64,000 nucleotides of DNA from Planctomycetota bacterium (GTDB lineage: Bacteria > Planctomycetota > Planctomycetia > Pirellulales > Pirellulaceae): NCBI GenBank assembly GCA_016872775.1, contig VGZA01000029.1, positions 1-64,000 on the forward strand. The letters run 5' to 3'. The position numbers and the translations under genes were made by a program. Shown here one piece after another: positions 1 through 7,271 of this stretch. Below the pieces are notes generated by a model. The model was not told where the DNA came from, ran no database searches, and worked only from the letters and a program-made list of their open reading frames with translations. How positions within the stretch are numbered: position 1 is the first letter of the stretch; the number at the start of each line of letters is the position of its first letter.

Positions 1-669
1 CCAGCTGCCGCTCGAGTCGGCGCTGCCGCTCGAAAGACCATCTACAAACAACTCGACACGCGACTGCGATTCCGCCAGGCCGGTGATGGTCGGCGTTGCA
101 TCGTTCGTGATGCCGTCCGAGTCACTTAACCCCGAGTCGGAGGAGGATGCCAAGGCGATCTGCGTGGGAGATCCTGGAGCCGTCGTATCGATCTGAATCG
201 ATAGCTCGAGGGACGGTTCACTGACGTTGCCGGCGGTATCCGCGGTGGTAGCCGTGACGCTATGATTGCCGTCGGCCAGTGCCGGTGAATCGATCGACCA
301 GTCGCCGCTCGAGATGAACTGACCGATCGTCCCACCATCCACCTTGACCGTCACTCGGACACCTGATTCCGACACACCCAGAATTGTCGGTGCCGACTTG
401 TTGGTAATTCCGTCCGAGTTACTGGATCCGGAATCACTCGCAGCCGCCAATCGCATTCCGTCGGGTGGCGCGGGAGCCAACGTATCGATCGTAATTCGCG
501 TCGCCGCCGACTTCAGTCCGACATTGCCCGCCAGGTCGATGGCGCGGGCCGTCAAATCGTGGTCGCCGTCGCCGAGTAACAGGGTGGTGATCGACCAGCT
601 GCCGCTCGAGTCGGCGCTGCCGCTCGAAAGACCATCTACAAACAACTCGACACGCGACTGCGATTCCGC
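1..669. repeat. 75-bp exact direct repeat inside the Ig-repeat gene (1-75 and 595-669)
   Basis: Bases 1-75 are identical to 595-669; identity stops at 76/670. The period of 594 bp equals two 99-residue Ig-like units. The rest of the units is clearly diverged, so the identical block looks like recent unequal exchange or gene conversion, not just the shared domain motif. Confidence 0.9.
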
Positions 670-1758
670 GAGACCGACAACCGTGGGTGTCGAATCGTTG
701 GTGATGCCGTCCGAGTCACTCGCGCCGGAATCGGACGCCGCGTCGATTCGCAAACCGGTTGGCGCGGATGGCGGCAGCGTGTCAATCGTGATATTAAGGT
801 CAACAACCGTACTGGCGTTGCCGGCAAGGTCGTGGGCCTGGATCCCCAGCGTCTGCTTGCCGTCGGCTAATGGATGGGTCGTAATTGACCACGGTGTGGA
901 GGCGCTGGCCTGCCCTAGCAGTGACCCGCCCGATCGTACCGTGACCATCGTACCGACGGCAGCGTCACCGACGATCGTCGGCGTCGTATCGTTGGTGATG
1001 CCGTCGCTGGAACTGGCACCCGTGTCGCTGCTAGCACTCAACCGAGTTCCGGTCGGCGCCGCAGGCGCAATCGTGTCCAGAACAAAGGTGATGCTGAATA
1101 CCGTCGATTCATTGTCACGCAGATCGCGAGCACGGAAACTCACCGTATGGGTGCCGTCGGCCGACCCGTCGGTGGCCAAGCCGGGCTCGAAAGAGAACGC
1201 GCCCGTGCGTCGATCATAGGTCACGCTGACGAAATTACCGCCATCCAGTTGGGCTTCCAGTTTCTTGACGCCTAACAATTCATCCCGCGTTGTGCCGGTA
1301 ATTCGCTGATCCAAGGTATTCCCGTCATCGTTGAACGTTCCATTCGGTCCTGTATCGTTCTGGAGAGCCGCCGTCACGGTGGGGAGGCCCGTGTCGCGGT
1401 TCAACGCGTTGATCACCAGAATCGCATCGGTGGCCGTCAGCAGACCCTCCCCGCTGGTGTCAAGCCAATTGCCCGGTGGCATGCCTGACGGTCGTGGTGG
1501 AAGCCGATTCTCGCTGTCGATGATCGACGGACGATTCAGCTCGTTGATGATCGAGATGGCATCCAGAGGCGTAACCCAACCGTCGTCAGACACATCGAGT
1601 CGATTCAGTGAATTCTGCCAGTCCGACGCCAGCAGTTGGCGCGGTTCCAACCCCTCGAACAACAGTCCGCGACGACGCTTCGAGCGTTGACGGTCTTGAG
1701 TTGCCAGTCGATCCGGGCGAGAGCGCGGAGTAGTTTTCAGCGTTCGACGAGCAGTCAT
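1..1758 (-). CDS. LEPR-XLL surface protein with dockerin-like and Ig-like repeats (3' end cut by window)
   Basis: An open frame of 586 codons runs from an ATG at 1758 off the left edge. Residues 37-43 read LEPRQLL, the LEPR-XLL motif typical of large exported planctomycete proteins. Two dockerin-like calcium segments follow (about 54-75, DVSDDGWVTPLDAI; about 100-120, DTSGEGLLTATDAI). From about residue 210 there are tandem Ig-like units of about 99 residues, each with an SDGITND-TPT-G core; three are whole and a fourth is cut by the edge. The sequence predicts a secreted, adhesive or cell-envelope protein; its ligand cannot be told. Units 2 and 4 share an exact 75-bp stretch. The start is supported by the position of the LEPR motif near the N-terminus. 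Confidence 0.88.
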   Translation of the reverse strand, partial: MTARRTLKTTPRSRPDRLATQDRQRSKRRRGLLFEGLEPRQLLASDWQNSLNRLDVSDDGWVTPLDAISIINELNRPSIIDSENRLPPRPSGMPPGNWLDTSGEGLLTATDAILVINALNRDTGLPTVTAALQNDTGPNGTFNDDGNTLDQRITGTTRDELLGVKKLEAQLDGGNFVSVTYDRRTGAFSFEPGLATDGSADGTHTVSFRARDLRDNESTVFSITFVLDTIAPAAPTGTRLSASSDTGASSSDGITNDTTPTIVGDAAVGTMVTVRSGGSLLGQASASTPWSITTHPLADGKQTLGIQAHDLAGNASTVVDLNITIDTLPPSAPTGLRIDAASDSGASDSDGITNDSTPTVVGLAESQSRVELFVDGLSSGSADSSGSWSITTLLLGDGDHDLTARAIDLAGNVGLKSAATRITIDTLAPAPPDGMRLAAASDSGSSNSDGITNKSAPTILGVSESGVRVTVKVDGGTIGQFISSGDWSIDSPALADGNHSVTATTADTAGNVSEPSLELSIQIDTTAPGSPTQIALASSSDSGLSDSDGITNDATPTITGLAESQSRVELFVDGLSSGSADSSGSW

Positions 1759-2053
1759 ACGACGACTCCTAGTTGAATTGAGGACTATTCAAAGCGAGCT
1801 GTTCTCGCTGGCGCGGAATAGGTGCTAGTGGGCATTGGCATTCGTATCGCTGCAAAAAAGTCGGGGCTCAGTCGATTTCAAGCACAACGAGTTGAATCAC
1901 GCCGCGGTCAAAGATACCGGCGATCCGGGTAGACCATTTTTGAAGCAGTTTAAAAAGCCCCATGGACAATGTCCATATCTCCCCCGCAGAAAGTCCGGTC
2001 TTGCCTATCAGCCCGTAGGGCGGGGGGGGGGTGGGGGGCGCCGACTTTGCGCG

Positions 2054-2851
2054 TCAAGGGTCGGGTCGGTCGGTTGCGGCCGATCCGCCCGCGATCCGGA
2101 ACCGATCAACGCAGGCAAAAACTTCGCCAATCGAGCCTCGAATCACCAGAGTCGCCTGGTCGTCCAGGGGAGTCGGATCCCGGTTGACGATGATCAGGCT
2201 CGACCCATTTTCCTGAGCGACTCTCGGGAGACTGGCGGCGGGCTCGACAACCAACGACGAGCCGGCCGCGAGAAAAACGTCCGCCTGACGGCTCCATTGG
2301 CGCGCCGTCATCAGCACCTCGGGAGGCAACTGCTGTCCGAAGGAGACGGTGGCATGCTTCAGCATGCCGCCGCAATCCGGGCAGTCCGGTACCTTTCCCT
2401 CGTCCCGAAAACGGGCATTCCAAGGTTCCGCCTCCCAAGTCCGTTGGCAGTTCAGGCAAAGAACCTTGAGTGCCGTGCCATGCAATTCCAGTACCGACTG
2501 ACTGCCGCTCCGCTGATGGAGCTCATCGATATTCTGCGTGATCACACCGCGCAATCGACCGTTCGATTCCCATTGCGCCAGAAGCCGATGCCCGGCGTTG
2601 GGCTGGCAATTCAGAAAATCATAGGCGGCAACCGATTTCTGCCGCCAGTACTCGAATCGAGCTTCGGAACTCGCCAGGAATTCCTGGTAGAGAACCGGCG
2701 TCGAGTTGGCCCAGATTCCGTTTGGCGAACGGAAATCAGGAATCCCGCTTTCCGTACTGATGCCCGCACCGGTGAACGCGACCGCCGACTTTGCGCGGCG
2801 CAGCATTTCCGCGACCTGTCGGCATGCGCGTTCCTGTTCCTCCGAGATCAT
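2054..2851 (-). CDS. Sir2-family NAD-dependent protein deacylase (sirtuin)
   Basis: 265 residues. The family removes acyl groups from lysines using NAD+, giving nicotinamide and O-acyl-ADP-ribose. Seen motifs: GAGIS at 28-32, IPDFRS at 37-42, TQNID at 105-109, the catalytic His124 in LELHG, a zinc site of two CxxC pairs (Cys132/135 and Cys157/160) and GSSL at 197-200. All the residues needed for NAD binding and catalysis are present. The ATG overlaps the TGA of the upstream ferritin gene (ATGA, 2848-2851), so the two are a translationally coupled pair. The substrate is unknown. A ten-G run (2022-2031) lies just past the stop codon. Confidence 0.94.
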   Translation of the reverse strand: MISEEQERACRQVAEMLRRAKSAVAFTGAGISTESGIPDFRSPNGIWANSTPVLYQEFLASSEARFEYWRQKSVAAYDFLNCQPNAGHRLLAQWESNGRLRGVITQNIDELHQRSGSQSVLELHGTALKVLCLNCQRTWEAEPWNARFRDEGKVPDCPDCGGMLKHATVSFGQQLPPEVLMTARQWSRQADVFLAAGSSLVVEPAASLPRVAQENGSSLIIVNRDPTPLDDQATLVIRGSIGEVFACVDRFRIAGGSAATDRPDP

Positions 2852-3378
2852 CCGGCGGGACCCTCGGCGGGCGCTTCGGCCGGCCCCGCGGCGATGCGTG
2901 TTCCCAGTTCCCGATCGAGATCCAGCATTGCGGACGGGTCATCCTTGACCAGGGCGAACTTGGCAACGATATCCCGCGCCGTCCGTTCTTCCTCGACCTG
3001 CTCGGCGATAAACCACTGCAGTTCCACCAGAGCGGCGAACGCCTTTTCACGAAACGCCAGTTCATACAAGGCGTCGATTCGGCGACTCACATCCAATTCC
3101 TGGTCCAGCGCCTGCTCAAACACCTGCGGCAAGCACACATAATCGGCCAGAGGCGCCTTGATGTCCCTGAGGACCACGCGTCCATTGCGCGCCACCAGAA
3201 AATTGTAGAGCTTCATCCCATGCATATACTCTTCCTGGCTCTGGGCACGAAGCCAGTTCGCGCAGCCGCGAAAATTGACGCGCTCACAATAGGCCGACAT
3301 CGCCAGGTAATTGTACGAGGAATAAAACTCCGTATTGATCTGATCGTTCAACGCGTCCTGCACAACCTGACTTAACAT
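2848..3378 (-). CDS. ftnA: Bacterial ferritin (FtnA-type)
   Basis: 176 residues of the non-heme ferritin family, which oxidises Fe(II) and stores it inside a 24-mer shell. The residues matching the FtnA ferroxidase centre fall at the same numbers as in E. coli FtnA: Glu17, Tyr24, Glu50, His53, Glu94, Glu126 and Glu130. The four-helix core ends near residue 160 and is followed by a short Ala/Pro/Gly-rich tail (AAGPAEAPAEGPAG) that is not part of the usual fold. It is the first gene of a pair with the sirtuin downstream, whose start codon overlaps its stop. The symbol is given by family; the exact subtype is inferred. Confidence 0.92.
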   Translation of the reverse strand: MLSQVVQDALNDQINTEFYSSYNYLAMSAYCERVNFRGCANWLRAQSQEEYMHGMKLYNFLVARNGRVVLRDIKAPLADYVCLPQVFEQALDQELDVSRRIDALYELAFREKAFAALVELQWFIAEQVEEERTARDIVAKFALVKDDPSAMLDLDRELGTRIAAGPAEAPAEGPAG

Positions 3379-3713
3379 GGGATGACCTTTCTGGATTGCA
3401 CCATTGGATCGACGTCGCCAGTCGGCCGGAGGCCCCGTTCGACGCTGAGTTCACACAAAAAACTACCCTGAAAATTAGGCGAGACGCCCAATTCGTGCAA
3501 GAGGTTGTCCGCAGTTCGAAACTTGTTTCGAGAATGCTGCAGAATCGTCCCTACGCGACCGAGACACCACGTGCGCGCTTGCATTCGACGCAATGCAGGT
3601 AGCGGAAGCTCGATTCCCACAACAGCCATAAGCGAAAGGGGCTCTTCGCTACAGACGGCCCTTCAGAATTCCAACCAAGGTCGATTCGCGCGCGACTCGA
3701 AACAAGTTTCGAG
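3379..3713. repeat. Gene-free 335-bp gap holding an inverted pair of GTAG-type palindromes (REP family A)
   Basis: No gene is seen here. At 3511-3532 (+) GCAG precedes the palindrome TTCGAAACTTGTTTCGAG. At 3696-3717 the mirror element reads CTCGAAACAAGTTTCGAG and then CTAC, that is GTAG plus palindrome on the minus strand. A third hairpin, AGCGAA (3631-3636) with TTCGCT (3645-3650), also ends in CTAC (3649-3652). The pair is arranged tetranucleotide-out, as in REPINs. The CTAC at 3714-3717 contains the stop codon of the PHP gene. The ferritin promoter must also lie in the first part of this gap, but no clear -35/-10 was recognised. Confidence 0.82.
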
Positions 3714-5129
3714 CTACGGGTCGGCGGCGCGCACATAGATCGGATTCGAGAGGATCCAGATTGTTGGCTGACCGGCGACGTCCAGCCACGCTTCGCAACG
3801 GTAGACTCCCGGCTGCGTTACCCGGTAGCGCAGCGTATCGCCGTCGGACTCCTCCTCAATCTGCCCATCGCGGAACAGTTTCCAATGCGTCGAAAGTGGC
3901 GCTACCGCCGATAAGGACAGCCCCGCGTGTCGGTTTGCCGGTGGATCAGATGCCGTTGGGAGCCGCGGTTGACTCCCCATTTCCCAACGACGGCCGTCGG
4001 CCTCGGCGGCAAAATCAAAGCCTCTCGCATCGACCATCCAGTCGAAGGCAACGAACGCGCGGCCTTGATCCAGCGCTTCCCGGACCGCCGCTTCCGTCAA
4101 TTCGCTCATCCGCAAATGCGTCGCCACATGCCGCAAAGCGAATTCGTACCGATCCAGGATCAACTCGAACAGCGTGTCGCCAACCTTGCGGCCCTCGAGC
4201 AACTTCTCGGCTCCCGGCAGATTGGCCAAGTCGAGTTCCAGCAGCGGTTGCCCCAACGCGTCCTCGAGGCGCGCACGATCGGGGCCCGTCCAGCGGACGA
4301 TCAGGCCGATGTTCTGATGCGCGTCATTCGCGGAAACGCCAGTGTGGGGAGCTTGCTGGCATAAGGCATCCCACTTTCTCAGGTAGTCCCGGGGGTAGTC
4401 GAGAAGGGCGGAGTAGGCCTCCTGAGGGAACGCCCTGAATGCTTCGGACAGTTGAAAGATCTTGAACGGGTTCTTGAGCGCGGCGACGAGCCCTTGTTCG
4501 TCCTTGAAGTCCGCGTGCGTATTGTAGATTTCCACGCCCGTCACTCCCCGCACCTTCCAATCCATTCGCTCTTCCAGGTGCGAGACAAACGCCTGTCCGC
4601 CCCGGCTGCGCACAAAGTCGGCCAGATCCTGGGGCGCGGCAAAGGTCATCCGTGCGGTGCTAAGCGTCGGGAAGAGGAGAAAGCCTTGCGTTTCCGCGCC
4701 GGGGATTAGCAGAACGCCGTCGCGGATTCCCCGGTGCCCTTGCTGCAGATAGTCGTAGTGGTCGGCCGGATGTTCATTGAACATCAGCACCTGGGTCCCC
4801 GCGCGCCGCGCGGCGGCCACGATCTCGTCGATCGTGCCTCGGCTGTCGTGCGACCATGCCGAGTGCACGTGCAGATTCGCACAATATTCGCCACCCGGCC
4901 CGCGTAACGGGAGTTCGCGCCGCGCGGCGCGCAGCGCCTGCAACGATTCCTGGATCGCCGCCAGCTTTGCGGGCTTCAACTTCGACAATGCATCGGCGCG
5001 CACTTCCCCGTTCAAGCCGCATTGGAAAAAGACAAGCAGGCATATCGCCGCCGAAACGGCAGTCGTCACCACGGAGGCACGCGGCGACCGGGGCGCGACG
5101 TCTTGCCGTTCGACTATCGATCGAGCCAT
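3714..5129 (-). CDS. PHP-domain metal-dependent hydrolase, exported or membrane-anchored
   Basis: 471 residues from the ATG at 5129, one base after the stop of the upstream acyltransferase gene. A longer reading from 5330 would overlap that gene by 200 bp and lacks a signal sequence at its N-terminus, so 5129 is preferred. Residues about 18-36 (VVTTAVSAAICLLVFFQCG) look like a signal or anchor segment. PHP metal-site motifs follow: HVHSAWSHD (87-95), NEHPADH (118-124), GAETQGF (144-150), FVSHLEE (181-187), and later SANDAHQN. The family hydrolyses phosphoesters with two or three metals; the substrate is not known. The TAG stop lies inside a dispersed GTAG palindrome. Confidence 0.88.
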   Translation of the reverse strand: MARSIVERQDVAPRSPRASVVTTAVSAAICLLVFFQCGLNGEVRADALSKLKPAKLAAIQESLQALRAARRELPLRGPGGEYCANLHVHSAWSHDSRGTIDEIVAAARRAGTQVLMFNEHPADHYDYLQQGHRGIRDGVLLIPGAETQGFLLFPTLSTARMTFAAPQDLADFVRSRGGQAFVSHLEERMDWKVRGVTGVEIYNTHADFKDEQGLVAALKNPFKIFQLSEAFRAFPQEAYSALLDYPRDYLRKWDALCQQAPHTGVSANDAHQNIGLIVRWTGPDRARLEDALGQPLLELDLANLPGAEKLLEGRKVGDTLFELILDRYEFALRHVATHLRMSELTEAAVREALDQGRAFVAFDWMVDARGFDFAAEADGRRWEMGSQPRLPTASDPPANRHAGLSLSAVAPLSTHWKLFRDGQIEEESDGDTLRYRVTQPGVYRCEAWLDVAGQPTIWILSNPIYVRAADP

Positions 5130-5130
5130 C

Positions 5131-5904
5131 TCAGGCTGCGCGGCGTTTCGGCGAATGCGTGCTCGAAGTTCCGATTTCGATCGGGTCGATGCGGCACTGC
5201 GAACACGATTCCGACTGCGTGGCGCTCTGCGGCGCGATTTCGATGCGACCTTCGGCCCACGACTCGGCATAGCCAGTGAGTACGTCATACAGGGATTCCA
5301 GCGAAGTTCGGTACGATTCCAGACCATCACGGTCCAGGTCAGGCGGCACCCGAATCGGCCGGCTCATGATAATCCGGCAACGCGAGCCGGGACGAGGCAG
5401 GGCGAAACGATCCCAGGTCTTGAGGCGCCAGGGCCGGTCGTACCCGGGAGCAATCAGCACAATCGGAATTCCCAAACGCGATGCGATGAAGATCGGCCCA
5501 GGCGCGAAGGAACGGCGAGGTCCACGAGGCCCGTCCGGGGCAATCGCCAGGTTGCGGCATTGGCCGCAGGCGACGAGTTCCCGAAGCGCGGCGACTCCTC
5601 CGCGAGCCGTCGAGCCGCGCACGATCTCGAACCCCTCGAACCGGCCGGCCTGCGCCAAAGCCTCCGCATCCGCATGCCGGCTGACCAGAATCGACAGCCG
5701 ACAATGGGGGCGAAGATAGATCGGCACGGGCGTGTATTCGTGCCAGATGCAGAAGAGCACCGGTCCCTGAAACTCCGGCAGCGCTGGATCGCTGGCCCGA
5801 TCGTAGTACGCTGCTCGAAAATCTAAACTGCCCATCCAGGCCCGCAACAGGCCATGCAGCGCCAGACCAAAGGCCCGCTGCAGCCATAAACTACGAATCT
5901 TCAT
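5131..5904 (-). CDS. Lysophospholipid acyltransferase-like protein (DUF374 type)
   Basis: 257 residues. DUF374 proteins belong to the LPLAT/acyltransferase superfamily related to LpxL and PlsC and are thought to move acyl groups in lipid synthesis. Seen: WHEYTPVP with His55 as the probable catalytic base, SRHADAE (75-81), GSTARGG (97-103) and the strongly conserved APDGPRGP (122-129). The first 25 residues form a hydrophobic, membrane-facing segment. It is followed after one base by the PHP gene, so the two are probably one transcript. The exact acyl donor and acceptor cannot be read from the sequence. The last 35 residues are low in hydrophobics and poorly conserved-looking. Confidence 0.85.
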   Translation of the reverse strand: MKIRSLWLQRAFGLALHGLLRAWMGSLDFRAAYYDRASDPALPEFQGPVLFCIWHEYTPVPIYLRPHCRLSILVSRHADAEALAQAGRFEGFEIVRGSTARGGVAALRELVACGQCRNLAIAPDGPRGPRRSFAPGPIFIASRLGIPIVLIAPGYDRPWRLKTWDRFALPRPGSRCRIIMSRPIRVPPDLDRDGLESYRTSLESLYDVLTGYAESWAEGRIEIAPQSATQSESCSQCRIDPIEIGTSSTHSPKRRAA

Positions 5905-5937
5905 CGACCACGACTCCCTTCGTGGAGGCTACAAACC

Positions 5938-6072
5938 GTAGAACGTATTTCGTAGAACGGGTCTCCTGACCCGTTTCCGTACTCTTCCTCTTCATCTTAA
6001 TCTCAATCTGACTCGTACTCGTTCTCGCGCAAGTCGGGTCTGGAGACCCAACCTACTCGGGGCTGGAGCCCC
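5938..6072. repeat. Inverted pair of GTAG palindromes, REP family B, running into the 3' end of dapF
   Basis: On the plus strand GTAG (5952-5955) precedes AACGGGTC-TCCT-GACCCGTT (5956-5975), a perfect 8-bp stem. On the minus strand GTAG (6056-6053) precedes GTTGGGTC-TCCA-GACCCGAC (6052-6033), a stem with one G-T pair. The two lie tetranucleotide-out, 105 bp end to end. A further GTAG at 5938-5941 starts a partial copy, and GGGGCTGGAGCCCC (6059-6072) is another palindrome inside the last codons of dapF. This is a different palindrome from family A but has the same layout and the same placement on a stop codon. Confidence 0.78.
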
Positions 6073-6919
6073 CACCCTGCTCCGGCCATGCGCCTTCGAA
6101 TACCTCGGTCGCCGGACCGGTCATGTAGACGTGATTGTCCCGCGCATTCCATTCCAGTTCCAGATCGCCGCCGAGCAGGTGATTCACAACGGTTCGCTCG
6201 GTGCGGCCGGTCAATACTCCCGCGACACAGACCGCACTCGCGCCCGTGCCACAGGCCCAGGTTTCGCCCGACCCGCGCTCCCAGGTCCGCTGCCGGACCT
6301 CCGACCGCGACACGACTTCGACAAACTCGACATTCACTTTGGCGGGAAACAGCTCGTGGATCTCGATCTGTGGCCCCAGCCCGAGCACCAGTTCATCGCT
6401 GACCCGCTCGACAAACACGACGCAGTGCGGATTCCCCATCGAAACACATGTGGCGCGCAAGGTTCGTCCCGCGACCATTAGCGGCACATCCACGACGGGA
6501 TTGCCCGGTAGACGAGTCGGAATGCGGGACCCCTCGAGAATCGGTTCGCCCATATCGACGCGGATCGCTCGCGCCCGTCCTCCTTCGGCATTCACTTCCA
6601 AGGTCAGGATGCCCGCGCCGGTCTCGATGCGCAGCGGTGAACGGTGCGCGATCTTGTGATCGTAGATATACTTTGCGACACAGCGAATGCCGTTGCCGCA
6701 CATTTCCGATTCGCTGCCGTCGGCGTTGAACATCTGCATGCGCGCGTCGGCGACCTGCGATGGCCTGATCAGGATCAGGCCGTCCGCACCGATACCAAAA
6801 TGGCGATGGGAAACGGCCTGCGCCAATTTCACCGGGTTCGCCGGTGTGGGCTGGTCGAAACAGTTGACATAGACGTAGTCGTTACCGGCGCCATGCATTT
6901 TTGTGAATCGAATGGTCAT
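6053..6919 (-). CDS. dapF: Diaminopimelate epimerase
   Basis: 288 residues. DapF interconverts LL- and meso-diaminopimelate for lysine and peptidoglycan synthesis. The two catalytic cysteines are visible: Cys74 in EMCGNGIRC and Cys223 in ACGTGAS. N-terminal [15 protein letters not shown] and the mid-protein MGNPHCVVF are also family signatures. Its presence bears on the old question of peptidoglycan in planctomycetes, since meso-DAP is its cross-linking residue. The last residues (GGGSSPE) and the TAG stop are encoded by the dispersed palindromic repeat at 6033-6072, so the C-terminal tail is probably a recent replacement of the original end. Confidence 0.96.
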   Translation of the reverse strand: MTIRFTKMHGAGNDYVYVNCFDQPTPANPVKLAQAVSHRHFGIGADGLILIRPSQVADARMQMFNADGSESEMCGNGIRCVAKYIYDHKIAHRSPLRIETGAGILTLEVNAEGGRARAIRVDMGEPILEGSRIPTRLPGNPVVDVPLMVAGRTLRATCVSMGNPHCVVFVERVSDELVLGLGPQIEIHELFPAKVNVEFVEVVSRSEVRQRTWERGSGETWACGTGASAVCVAGVLTGRTERTVVNHLLGGDLELEWNARDNHVYMTGPATEVFEGAWPEQGGGSSPE

Positions 6920-6949
6920 ATCGCCGGATTATAGCGATCGATTGCCGAC

Positions 6950-7267
6950 TCAACCATGGAGATCCAGCAGCGATCCTCGATCGCCGCTCGGAACTTTCGG
7001 GGCAATCGGCTTGGGTAGCTCGTCCGATGCGGGGTGTTCCGAATCTCCAGGCTGTTGCCGTGCCCAGAGTTGCCGGCCGTCGGCGTCGCGATCTTGCGTT
7101 TCCTGTTCCTGTTTGGTCGGCGCGATTCCTCCGGCAAGGTCGGTCGCCCGCTGTGCTGCCGTCTCGCGTGAGCGATTCGCTGCTGCGTGCCGAATTCGAT
7201 CGGCGTCGGCGACCGTCGCCTGGCTCAGCGACGTCGCGGCAATGCTTCCCAGGGATCCCAAACTCAT
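6950..7267 (-). CDS. Small hydrophilic protein of unknown function
   Basis: 105 residues, starting four bases after the stop of the AsmA-like gene and thus probably co-transcribed with it. The N-terminal half is Ala/Arg-rich and likely helical (MSLGSLGSIAATSLSQATVADADRI is the opening region); the second half contains DRDADGRQLW, a motif I associate with small planctomycete proteins of this size, though this cannot be checked here. There is no signal peptide or membrane segment. It is not recognised as any characterised family. The tail from about residue 75 is Pro/Asp-rich and probably disordered. Confidence 0.72.
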   Translation of the reverse strand: MSLGSLGSIAATSLSQATVADADRIRHAAANRSRETAAQRATDLAGGIAPTKQEQETQDRDADGRQLWARQQPGDSEHPASDELPKPIAPKVPSGDRGSLLDLHG

Positions 7268-7271
7268 TGAC

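Noticed and set aside
2022-2037. Ten-G and six-G runs near the end of the sirtuin gene as a phase-variable tract
   Set aside because: They lie beyond the stop codon and in no promoter that can be recognised; could also be a sequencing-length error.
1835-3142. 435-codon plus-strand frame across the sirtuin and ferritin genes
   Set aside because: It is antisense to two genes with complete catalytic motifs; its own product is Arg/Pro/Ser-rich without any fold signature.
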